The notes under the pieces were generated by a model that had not been told where the DNA came from, made no database searches, and saw nothing but the letters and a program-made list of their open reading frames with translations. This document shows, one piece after another, positions 55,078-64,000 of a DNA stretch of 64,000 nucleotides. Positions within the stretch are counted from its first letter, which is position 1. Each line of letters opens with the position of its first letter. Source of the stretch: Symsagittifera roscoffensis (lineage: Eukaryota > Xenacoelomorpha > Acoela > Convolutidae); the NCBI RefSeq assembly GCF_963678635.1, contig NC_087069.1:22848360-22912359 (forward strand), given 5' to 3'. The translations under genes were made by a program, and so were the position numbers.

Positions 55078-55867
55078 GGTGGCGTGTCACGGAGCCGAAT
55101 ACCCGGATAGCCGAAAAATAAATTCGTTCCCGGATAGCCGAAAAATAAATTCGTTCCCGGATAGCCGAAATTTTGGATCTACTTAACGATTACCCCCCTA
55201 CCCATTTCTTATTAATAGGGGGGGGGGATTCGAGATTCGTTACTAAGTACCATAGGGGGCGATAGTAGGTAAAGAGATCCTACAAACCTGCTTAAAAACA
55301 TTGTTTTATTTTATTTGGGGTACCCCCTATCTCTACCCCCCAACCATACATTTAGTCCCATCTTTCTTCCTTCCCACTCCCTTCCCCTCCTCCCAATTAC
55401 CCCCACTTTCCCCCGGCAAAAAAATAAACGCGTTAAAAAACCGGACAAATGTTTTTAAAAAACAGGCCAAAACCCCGTTTTTGGGTTTTTTTTTGAAAAA
55501 AATTTATCCAAAAAATTGCGATTTTCAGCGCGCGCTCCCATTTCAAGTTAGCATATACTAAATTATTTTAGGGTTTGTCGGCCGAAAATGGATATAATAA
55601 AACATACCAAAGAGGGACCCTTTGGTTGGTGAGGGGGGTCGAATCCCTGTTGCAGTCAGACTTTTGTAGTTAATTAATTCAAGGAGAGTAAAAAAAATTA
55701 GCCAATCCAATCACTTAAAAATTTTGTAAGCTAACAGGCTGCAAAATTTTGAGGCATTTTCTGTCCAATCAAAATGCGTCTCAAGAGTTTTCTGGTTTAA
55801 TTTAACTAAAACCGGAGGTATTTAGTTTTTTCGGCTATCCGGGAATGCGGCTCCGTGGGTACGCACC
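55078..55867. mobile_element. Inverted-repeat element with 8-bp TSD GTAAACAG
   Basis: Ends GGTGGCGTGTCACGGAGCCG and, inverted, GGTGCGTACCCACGGAGCCG, each followed by CCCGGATAGCCGAAAAA-like sequence; on the left that word is repeated three times. GTAAACAG flanks both sides (55070-55077 and 55868-55875). The interior (about 55290-55680) contains GCGCGCTCCC ... GGGTCGAATCCCTG text also found in the 53300-53726 element, so it carries a fragment of that family. Confidence 0.88.
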
Positions 55868-56065
55868 GTAAACAGCTCTGATGAACGTAAAATTTACCAT
55901 CAAATTGCGTTTTGATTGTCAGATTGGGTTTTCATTATTTTATAAACCGGTTAAACTTACACGCATAGATCGGTTGCGGCCATTTCAAATTAATTAGCCC
56001 TTAAGTAATTAACTGCTGTTGATATAAAAGAGCGACATAATGTTGGATGTATTATAACAAAATAA

Positions 56066-56291
56066 CGTAGTGTGGTCTGTCAGTAGACAACTCCTTATTC
56101 TTATTCGTCAGTAAGTTGGTGAATACTATTTTTACCAATCAGAATCGATATAAGAAAGCAAACGTACGAAATAAATAATTTATAAAAATTTGTTTCGGAT
56201 GTTTTTTATCACGATTATAATTGGCTAATATAGTTTTTGTCTACTTACTGACGAGTATGTATACGCGGTTGTCTACTTACTGCTACTTAAC
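56066..56291. mobile_element. MITE, same family as 14289-14509
   Basis: The arms contain GTAGACAAC, TTCGTCAGTAAGT and ACCAATCAGAATCGATA on the left, and the same words inverted on the right (GATTATAATTGGCT, CTTACTGACGAGTATG, GGTTGTCTAC). It lies about 170 bp upstream of the sirtuin start codon, so it could influence its promoter. End points are approximate. Confidence 0.7.
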
Positions 56292-56458
56292 CCAATAAAA
56301 TCGGATTGCTTCATCGCAAGTATACGTTAACAGGCTTTCGCAACCGATATGTCGCTGTAATTCTTGCCAAGATATCTTTACTCAGTTTCACATTGTTTTT
56401 CAGAAGCAATGACTTAAATCGACCCAGAGTCTGCTTATTTTACTGTGCATCTCTAATA

Positions 56459-58057
56459 ATGGGTGGATCATACAGTCGGGAACCCCCCGAGAAATTCCTG
56501 GACACTCTGACCATCGAAGGCGTAGCCGAGTACATCAAATCGGGAAAGGTGAAATGATACAGAAAGTGTTACTTTTATAAAGCGTTTTCTGCGAATTCAT
56601 TAGGTAAATCTAAGAAGTTAGCAGCATCACTTTTTAACAGTTTATTTATCTATTGGTTTTTAGCTTAATATTTGTTTTCGAGAATTATGTTAAAGAGTCG
56701 ATGAACGTAATCAACTCTTGTATAGGTCGTGATGATTTTTTTTTCGTTTTTTTTTTGTTCAGGAAAAGTCTTAACTTCGCTATCGAAAAGCTAGTGTAAA
56801 GGTCAGGAAATAAAAAATTTTACCTATTGATCCAGTTTTCTTAAAATGGGTTAGATTTATCAACAAAGTGCCAATCATTAATTGTTCTAGAAATTCAAAG
56901 AGCTTTATTAGCATATATTTTTTTCTTAGAATTTCGAAAGTTGAGATTTTTTCTGTTTACTTGCGTTCATTGGCTCTTTTTCAACTGTCCGTTGGCTATG
57001 TTTTTGGATAGAAGTTTTTTTTTCAGATTCACACAAAAATTTCGAAACAACTTTAGCGGAAGCAAATTGAAAGAATTGTTGTTTATTCTGTACCAGAAAA
57101 TATGTAAAAGAAAGTAAATAGTTGAAAATCGTGTGGGCTATTATTTTTTTTTACCAGAAATTAGCTAGTCGAAAGTTGAAGAAAAAGGATTTGGCAGTTT
57201 TTGCGTTGGCGATTCATACCAAAAATTGTATCATTTCACCTCTTGTATTTCAAGTGCCAGAACATAGTGACGATGATAGGAGCTGGAATCAGCACTGCAG
57301 CTGGAATTCCAGACTTCAGGAGTCCCGGGTCTGGACTCTATAATAATCTGGGAAAATACAATCTGCCTTTTCCACAGGCCATGTTCGAGATACACTATTT
57401 CAAGGTAACATGTTACGGTGCTTGTTACAGTCGTGTTTTGACAGGCAAAATCCCCCATCCCCATAAGTTCTAAATACCGAATGAATGTTTTTAAAACGGG
57501 CTCTTTTGGCTTTTAATAAACTGATATTTCTTGAAAAACACTCAAATTTCATAAGAGAATGAGTTTGCTCGTATATGCACCAATATTGAGGAGTGCTCGG
57601 GAAAAAGAGCGTTTGAAATTTTGTATAAACAGTCAAGTTACTGTTTGCGCTGAGCTCAGAAAACATGCATTTAATGAAGTGCAAACCTTTACAAAATTCT
57701 CGATTTTCTTTGAAAGCTCTACTAAGAGACACACTTTAGCCTTAAAATCGTCAATTCTCATCAGTTAACATCTATTTCAAATTTAGTTAGAAAAATTGAA
57801 GGAACTTTTAAACAAAGGAATTGTTATCAAGGTTAAATCAATAACATACATGTAAGCGTCTCTCATTCGAGAAGGTGGAATATATCCCTATTTTGTCTTG
57901 TAGAGACACCCTGAGCCGTTCTACGACATAGCGAGACAGCTGTTGGACAGGGAATTCAAACCCACCAAAGCGCACATGTTCATCAAGTTACTGGCAGACA
58001 AGGGACTGTTGCTGAGGAACTACTCGCAGAATGTGGACTCACTTGAGATGCAAGCCG
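56459..58057 (+). CDS. SIRT2-like NAD-dependent protein deacylase, first three exons (partial)
   Basis: Exons 56459-56548, 57261-57404 and 57904-58057 join in frame (phase 0, 0, then 1) and give 129 residues of the N-terminal sirtuin domain. GAGIS is at 37-41, PDFRSP from 47, the [13 protein letters not shown] segment in exon 2, [23 protein letters not shown] in exon 3. These are NAD-binding and catalytic-core motifs, closest to the SIRT2/SIRT3 group. The HG motif with the catalytic His and the Cys4 zinc module are not in the window, so the gene continues elsewhere or is broken. MGGSYS at the N terminus fits an N-myristoylation signal. A two-codon upstream ORF (ATG at 56409) lies in the leader. 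Exons 2 and 3 are duplicated downstream. Confidence 0.85.
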
Positions 58058-58767
58058 GTAGAGTTGTGAAGTCTTTATTATGTTGTTGTCTGTTTTTGTA
58101 GCCTCGTTGGCTGTTGACAACATTGGGTTCGTTTGTTTCGGTTTAGATTGGTAGTTTCGTCTCGTCCCTTGTCCCGTGTTATTGGCTCCCGACGGGATGT
58201 GTAGGGCATGCTACTAGCGTGGAGTACTTGAATGTCGTTTTAACACTATACTCATCTGAATTAACGAGTCTGTGTTAAATTCAGCATTATCATTTTCGGG
58301 CGGTGAATTTTTATTTAGTTCCTGTTGATTGAGCGGTGTTGAAGTCACTGGGTCTCCGCCTCTCAAACGAAAGGTTGGATTTTTGAGGCTCAACATGATC
58401 TGCGCGCGTTGCTTGAGGAAGTGGCAACATTGCGCAGCCCAAAAAAATAGCCAAAAAATTTGCATGTAATTGTGAAGCAGGGTCGCAACAGCGGTTCTAT
58501 ATGAAGAGCCGACCAGCTTGTCTGTTGGCCAATTCCCTCGTAGAGATAAATCGACTTATGCAGTTGATATTCTTTTCTGATCTGTTGGCGGAGATGGAAA
58601 ACCACGCATGAATATGCCCATTAATTTGCTATCGTAATATCAAAACACGACCTGTTGGGTATCAAAGATGTTGAGTTTCTGAGCTGATGTTGAGTTTGGT
58701 CTGATATTGTTTTTTATGGCGCTCCAGATGCCAAAATATTGTCACTGTAAGGCTTAATGGATCAATA

Positions 58768-59081
58768 CAGGGGCGGATTTAGTGGGGGGGGGGATGTCCC
58801 CCTTCAGGGATTTAACCCCCTCACCAACCACAAGGTCCTCCCTTTTGTATTATTTTTGGACATCCATTTTATGCTGAGCAAACCTAAATTTTTTTAAGGC
58901 GCATTTGGCGATAATTTATACTAACTTTGAAGAGGAGCGCGAGCCCAAGCCATTTTTTGGTCAACATTTTCCAAAAAGTGTCCAAATAGGGTCTTTAGAG
59001 TCTTTACCTAAAAAAACGGTCGTCCAAATTTTTTGAAAATCCGCCCCTTCCTCTCGAGAAAATCCTAGATCCGGCCGACTG
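58768..59081. mobile_element. Degraded hAT-type MITE, CAGGGGCGGATTTAG end
   Basis: The left end CAGGGGCGGATTTAGTGGGG and the right end (inverted CAGTCGGCCGGATCTAGGAT...CTCGAGAGG) correspond to the 53300-53726 element; the right terminus has mutated (CGGCCG for GGGGCGG). No matching target-site duplication remains. The copy in the second unit is at 61405-61717. Confidence 0.75.
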
Positions 59082-59272
59082 GAACCCTTGATAATTATTG
59101 CGTGAATAAAGATAGTTGTACGTAGGAAGGGAAAAAAATCAAAGCTATAAGCAGGGTAATCAGGGTCATAGGGAAAGAAAAAGAGGAGGAGGGTAAAGCA
59201 AGATAGGAGGTGGGGAATGAAATGACCGTAAAAAAAAGTTTTTTTTTATAGGGCTCTTAAGTTTTACACTGG

Positions 59273-59345
59273 CACAGTTCTTTAGTCTAGTGGTAAAATG
59301 CTTTCTTGGATTTCCGGTAAAGGTGGTTTGAATCCTAGTCAGATT
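59273..59345 (+). repeat. tRNA-like sequence (SINE head), copy 1
   Basis: A-box-like TTAGTCTAGTGGTA and B-box-like GGTTTGAATCC are correctly spaced and followed by a T-rich run that could act as a pol III terminator. Acceptor and anticodon stems do not pair well, so a working tRNA is not claimed. A second copy, with TGCTT-GCTTGG in place of TTTCTTGG, is at 61911-61982. Confidence 0.45.
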
Positions 59346-59389
59346 TTTTAAAAAAAATTGTTCATTTTTTTATATAATAATAGTGTAAT

Positions 59390-59727
59390 AATCTATTATC
59401 TATTATATATTTAAATGCGGGCTTCACTATCTCGCCATGTTTAAGCTTTTTCAACGTATTATTTTTGCATGTTTAAGCTATATCGTATATTGCATTGGTT
59501 AAGATTTTTTTCGATTTTCCAATTTGATTTTAGTGGTTATTTTACCGAATTTAAATTAAGCAGCCCAATATCGAATCTAATCTATTATATATTTAAATGC
59601 GGGCTTCACTATCTCGCCATGTTTAAGCTTTTTCAACGTATTATTTTTGCATGTTTAAGCTATATCGTATATTGCATTGGTTAAGATTTTTTTCGATTTT
59701 CCAATTTGATTTTAGTGGTTATTTTGC
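59390..59727 (+). repeat. 182-bp minisatellite, about two units
   Basis: Unit landmarks GCGGGCTTCACTATCTCGCC are at 59418 and 59600, 182 bp apart; each unit ends TTTTAGTGGTTATTTT. The 62030-62547 array has three units (period 182-183). A diverged single relative is at about 50085-50220. Confidence 0.9.
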
Positions 59728-59896
59728 AAAATATGCAAAAGAAAGTGAATAGTTGAAAATCGTGTAGGCTATTATATTTTTTTTACCAGAAATTTGCTAG
59801 TCGAAAGTTGAAGAAAAAGGAGCTATTTAGCAGTTTTTGCGTTGGCGATTCATACCAAAAATTGTATCATTTCACCTCTTGTATTTCAAGTGCCAG

Positions 59897-60694
59897 AACA
59901 TAGTGACGATGATAGGAGCTGGAATCAGCACTGCAGCTGGAATTCCAGACTTCAGGAGTCCCGGGTCTGGACTCTATAATAATCTGGGAAAATACAATCT
60001 GCCTTTTCCACAGGCCATGTTCGAGATACACTATTTCAAGGTAACATGTTACGGTGCTTGTTACAGTCGTGTTTTGACAGGCAAAATCCCCCATCCCCAT
60101 AAGTTCTAAATACCGAATGAATGTTTCTAAAACGGGCTCTTTTGGCTTTTAATAAACTGATATTTCTTGAAAAACACTCAAATTTCATAAGAGAATGAGT
60201 TTGCTCGTGTATGCACCAATATTGAGGAGTGCTCGGGAAAAAGAGCGTTTGAAATTTTGTATAAACAGTCAAGTTACTGTTTGCGCTGAGCTCAGAAAAC
60301 ATGCATTTAATGAAGTGCAAACCTTTACAAAATTCTCGATTTTCTTTGAAAGCTCTACTAAGAGACACACTTTAGCCTTAAAATCGTCAATTCTCATCAG
60401 TTAACATCTATTTCAAATTTAGTTAGAAAAATTGAAGGAACTTTTAAACAAAGGAATTGTTATCAAGGTTAAATCAATAACATACGTGTAAGCGTCTCTC
60501 ATTCGAGAAGGTGGAATATATCCCTATTTTGTCTTGTAGAGACACCCTGAGCCGTTCTACGACATAGCGAGACAGCTGTTGGACAGGGAATTCAAACCCA
60601 CCAAAGCGCACATGTTCATCAAGTTACTGGCAGACAAGGGACTGTTGCTGAGGAACTACTCGCAGAATGTGGACTCAACTTGAGATGCAAGCCG
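59897..60694 (+). pseudogene. Duplicate sirtuin exons 2 and 3, frameshifted
   Basis: Exon 2 copy 59897-60040 is unchanged. Exon 3 copy 60540-60694 has one extra A (GGACTCAACTTGAG versus GGACTCACTTGAG), which turns the frame into TGA at 60681-60683 just after the NVDS codons. If spliced after the first copies it would also duplicate the NAD-binding core out of phase (exon 3 ends in phase 1, exon 2 starts in phase 0). It is most likely skipped or inactive. Confidence 0.88.
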
Positions 60695-61404
60695 GTAGAG
60701 TTGTGAAGTCTTTATTATGTTGTTGTCTGTTTTTGTAGCCTCGTTGGCTGTTGACAACATTGGGTTCGTTTATTTCGGTTTAGATTGGTAGTTTCGTCTT
60801 GTCCCTTGTCCCGTGTTATTGGCTCCCGACGGGATGTGTAGGGCATGCTACTAGCGTGGAGTACTTGAATGTCGTTTTAACACTATACTCATCTGAATTA
60901 ACGAGTCTGTGTTAAATTCAGCATTATCATTTTCGGGCGGTGAATTTTTATTTAGTTCCTGTTGATTGAGCGGTGTTGAAGTCACTGGGTCTCCGCCTCT
61001 CAAACGAAAGGTTGGATTTTTGAGGCTCAACATGATCTGCGCGCGTTGCTTGAGGAAGTGGCAACATTGCGCAGCCCAAAAAAATAGCCAAAAAATTTGC
61101 ATGTAATTGTGAAGCAGGGTCGCAACAGCGGTTCTATATGAAGAGCCGACCAGCTTGTCTGTTGGCCAATTCCCTCGTAGAGATAAATCGACTTATGCAG
61201 TTGATATTCTTTTCTGATCTGTTGGCGGAGATGGAAAACCACGCATGAATATGCCCATTAATTTGCTATCGTAATATCAAAACACGACCTGTTGGGTATC
61301 AAAGATGTTGAGTTTCTGAGCTGATGTTGAGTTTGGTCTGATATTGTTTTTTATGGCGCTCCAGATGCCAAAATATTGTCACTGTAAGGCTTAATGGATC
61401 AATA

Positions 61405-61717
61405 CAGGGGCGGATTTAGTGGGGGGGGGATGTCCCCCTTCAGGGATTTAACCCCCTCACCAACCACAAGGTCCTCCCTTTTGTATTATTTTTGGACATC
61501 CATTTTATGCTGAGCAAACCTAAATTTTTTTAAGGCGCATTTGGCGATAATTTATACTAACTTTGAAGAGGAGCGCGAGCCCAAGCCATTTTTTGGTCAA
61601 CATTTTCCAAAAAGTGTCCAAATAGGGTCTTTAGAGTCTTTACCTAAAAAAACGGTCGTCCAAATTTTTTGAAAATCCGCCCCTTCCTCTCGAGAAAATC
61701 CTAGATCCGGCCGACTG
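61405..61717. mobile_element. Degraded hAT-type MITE in second sirtuin unit
   Basis: This is the duplicate of 58768-59081, with the same mutated right end and one G fewer in the left homopolymer. Its presence shows the MITE inserted before the duplication. Confidence 0.75.
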
Positions 61718-62029
61718 GAACCCTTGATAATTATTGCGTGAATAAAGATAGTTGTACGTAGGAAGGGAAAAAAATCAAAGCTATAAGCAGGGTAATCAGG
61801 GTCATAGGGAAAGAAAAAGAGGAAGAGGGTAAAGCAAGATAGGAGGTGGGGAATGAAATGACCGTAAAAAAAAGGTTTTTTTTTATAGGGCTCTTAAATT
61901 TTACACTGGCACAGTTCTTTAGTCTAGTGGTAAAATGCTTGCTTGGATTTCCGGTAAAGGTGGTTTGAATCCTAGTCAGATTTTTTTTTAAAAATTGTTC
62001 AATTTTTTATATAATAATAGTGTAATAAT

Positions 62030-62547
62030 CTATTATCTATTATATATTTAAATGCGGGCTTCACTATCTCGCCATGTTTAAGCTTTTTCAACGTATTATT
62101 TTTGCATGTTTAAGCTATATCGTATATTGCATTGGTTAAGATTTTTTTTCGATTTTCCAATTTGATTTTAGTGGTTATTTTACCGAATTCAAATTAAGCA
62201 GCCCAATTTCGAATCTAATCTATTATATATTTAAATGCGGGCTTCACTATCTCGCCATGTTTAAGCTTTTTCAACGTATTATTTTTGCATGTTTAAGCTA
62301 TATCCTATATTGCATTGGTTAAGATTTTTTTCGATTTTCCAATTTGATTTTAGTGGTTATTTTACCGAATTTAAATTAAGCAGCCCAATATCGAATCTAA
62401 TCTATTATATATTTAAATGCGGGCTTCACTATCTCGCCATGTTTAAGCTTTTTCAACGTATTATTTTTGCATGGTTAAGCTATATCGTATATTGCATTGG
62501 TTAAGATTTTTTTCGATTTTCCAATTTGATTTTAGTGGTTATTTTGC
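62030..62547 (+). repeat. 182-bp minisatellite, three units
   Basis: GCGGGCTTCAC landmarks at about 62055, 62238 and 62420. The third unit is followed by the start of the third sirtuin-unit copy, exactly as the array at 59390-59727 is followed by the second. Confidence 0.9.
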
Positions 62548-62733
62548 AAAATATGCAAAAGAAAGTGAATAGTTGAAAATCGTGTAGGCTATTATATTTT
62601 TTTTACCAGAAATTTGCTAATCGAAAGTTGAAGAAAAAGGAGCTATTTAGCAGTTTTTGCGTTGGCGATTCATACCAAAAATTGTATCATTTCACCTCTT
62701 GTATTTCAAGTGCCAGAACATAGTGACGATGAT
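62548..62733 (+). pseudogene. Third sirtuin-unit copy, truncated inside exon 2
   Basis: The first 186 bp of the unit are present, including the exon 2 acceptor and 17 bases of exon 2 (62717-62733, AACATAGTGACGATGAT). The text then changes abruptly to satellite sequence. This is a clean breakpoint within coding sequence. Confidence 0.9.
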
Positions 62734-64000
62734 CTATATCAATTTTTTTCGGAAAATTCTGAAATTCCCAACCCTGTAGATGGGTCCTGTCAGATTATTC
62801 TCAAAGATTGCGAATCTTGCCTCCAAATATGACTGCTCAATTCTTGGTAGTCTTGGAGATATGACGTTTTTTGTGATTTTTTCAAAAATTTTCAGAAAAC
62901 ATAAATTGTTATGATTTTTTGAAAATCTGAAATTCCCAACCCTTTAGTTGGGTACTGTCAGAGTACTATCAAGGATCGCGAATCTTGCCTCCAAATATGA
63001 CTGCTCAATTCTTGGTAGGTTTGGAGATATGACGTTTTTTTGTGATTTTTTCAAAAATTTTCAGAAAATTTAAATTATTATGATTTTTTGAAAATCTAAA
63101 ATTCCCAACCCTGTAGTTGGGTACTGTCAGAGTACTATCAAGGATCGCGAATCTTGCCTCCAAATATGACTGCTCAATTCTTGGTAGTTTTGGAGATATG
63201 ACGTTTTTTTGTGACTTTTTCAAAAATTTTCAGAAAACTTAAATTATTATGATTTTTTGAAAATCTGAAATTCCCAATCTTGTAGTTGGGTGCTGTCAGA
63301 ATAATCTCGAAGATTGCGAATCGTGCCTCCGAATATGACTGCTCAATTCTTTGTAGTTTTCGAGATATGACGTTTTTGGTGATTTTTTCAAAAATTTCCA
63401 GAAAACTTCAGAAAGTTTAAATTAAGTATTTTTTAAAATTTGGAATTTCCAACGCTATAGTTCGGTGTTGTCAGGGTACTCTAAAGAGTTGTAAATCTTG
63501 CCACATGCGACTGCTGAACGCGACTGCTCAAATGCTTTTAGTTTCCGAGATGTCACCTTTTTTGATTCTCAAAGAACTTATCTACAAAGAAATTCAAAAA
63601 ATATGAAACTAGTAACTTGATGAAGATACAACCTTATTGTCATCGTACACCCAGGCGTCTCAAATCTTGCCTCATAATTTAAATGCTTAATCTTTTTAGT
63701 TTCCGAGATAAGACGTCTTTTTCTATTTTTTTTTTTTTTTTTCGGGAAACAGGTTTAAAAAAGTTCACAAAATCTTAGATTCCTAACCCTATAGTAGGGT
63801 GCTCTCAGGGAATCTCAGTGTTTGCAATTCTGGCCTCCAAATTTCTCCAGAGGCCCATTAATTTTTCCAGATGACGCTTTTAAAATGGGACTTAAAAAAG
63901 TTTAAAAGTTTCAAATTACCAACCCTGTAATTGGCTGCAGTCTGAGTACACTAAAAGTTTGCAGATGTTGTTTCCAATAAATGCGGTTTTTCATGAGCTG
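62734..64000 (+). repeat. ~168-bp satellite, array 2 (runs off the window)
   Basis: ATGACG landmarks at 62861, 63029, 63198 and 63367 give a period of 168-169 bp; later units (63550, 63709, 63871) are 159-183 bp apart and more diverged. It is the same family as 50255-51330, in the same orientation. The least diverged units lie next to the sirtuin breakpoint. Confidence 0.92.

Larger units (their letters stand above)
57097..59727 (+). repeat. 2.6-kb tandem unit with sirtuin exons 2-3, copy 1
   Basis: Starts AAAATATGTAAAAGAAAGT and contains exons 2 and 3, a degraded hAT-type MITE (58768-59081), a tRNA-like segment (59273-59345) and two 182-bp minisatellite units. Copy 2 begins 2631 bp later at the same AAAATATG word. 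Two overlapping minus-strand ORFs (58214-58605) are conserved only because the unit is duplicated; their product is unrecognised. Confidence 0.93.
59728..62547 (+). repeat. 2.8-kb tandem unit with sirtuin exons 2-3, copy 2
   Basis: About 99% identical to copy 1 by eye. It is longer mainly because of one extra 182-bp minisatellite unit at its right end. Confidence 0.93.

Noticed and set aside
58214-58605. Two overlapping minus-strand ORFs, repeated at 60851-61242
   Set aside because: Intact in both copies only because the unit is young; no recognised domain, so not called as a gene.
59273-59345. A functional tRNA gene
   Set aside because: A and B boxes are present but the stems do not fold; the same segment is in a duplicated repeat-rich unit.
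50255-64000. CRISPR-like repeat-spacer array in the ~165-bp satellite
   Set aside because: The whole unit repeats and there are no short direct repeats with unique spacers; the genome is eukaryotic.

Overview
The window looks like a nuclear chromosome segment from an invertebrate animal. Host genes have GT-AG introns, the background is AT-rich, and transposons and tandem duplications cover most of the sequence. The species cannot be named from the sequence. Four host loci are recognisable: a NEDD4-family-interacting protein (Ndfip-like; coding exons between 8.77 and 20.83 kb), a nucleoredoxin-like retro-pseudogene (27.86-29.00 kb), a two-exon C2H2 zinc-finger gene (45.25-47.22 kb) and the 5' part of a SIRT2-like sirtuin gene (from 56.46 kb). 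No bacterial operon, rRNA or CRISPR array is present.

Layout. 1-7219: an LTR retrotransposon on the minus strand with Gag and an aspartic protease but no reverse transcriptase or integrase; one LTR is nearly complete, the other is cut by the window edge and by an internal deletion. 7273-14415: a 2.38-kb unit present three times in tandem, each carrying the first three coding exons of the Ndfip-like gene; single-copy exons 4 and 5 follow at 14540 and 20641. The 5.9-kb last intron holds tRNA-like repeats, a purine-rich array and a 1.6-kb CATC-rich array. 20.8-25.4 kb: MITE and repeat sequence. 26.1-29.0 kb: relics of an SGNH-hydrolase ORF, a LINE reverse transcriptase and the nucleoredoxin retrocopy. 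29.85-35.71 kb: a 2.92-kb direct duplication with almost no divergence. 35.7-43.4 kb: older and younger tandem repeats, including a 1.8-2.1-kb unit in three copies. 43.88-44.61 kb: a foldback Tc1/mariner-type MITE. 45.2-47.2 kb: the zinc-finger gene. 47.5-53.3 kb: dispersed repeats and a roughly 165-bp satellite. 53.3-56.3 kb: a cluster of MITEs, four of them with 8-bp target-site duplications, one nested in another and one inserted in a tRNA-like repeat. 56.46-62.73 kb: sirtuin exon 1, then exons 2-3 in a duplicated 2.6-2.8-kb unit, then a third copy cut off inside exon 2 by the same satellite, which runs to the window end.

The host genes are not functionally linked: an endosomal/Golgi ubiquitin-ligase adaptor, a deacylase and a DNA-binding protein sit in a repeat-rich neighbourhood. 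What unites the window is repeated local tandem duplication with short shared sequence at the junctions that can be read. In two cases the duplication has copied exons of a host gene. Whether the youngest duplications are real or assembly artefacts cannot be decided from the sequence alone.
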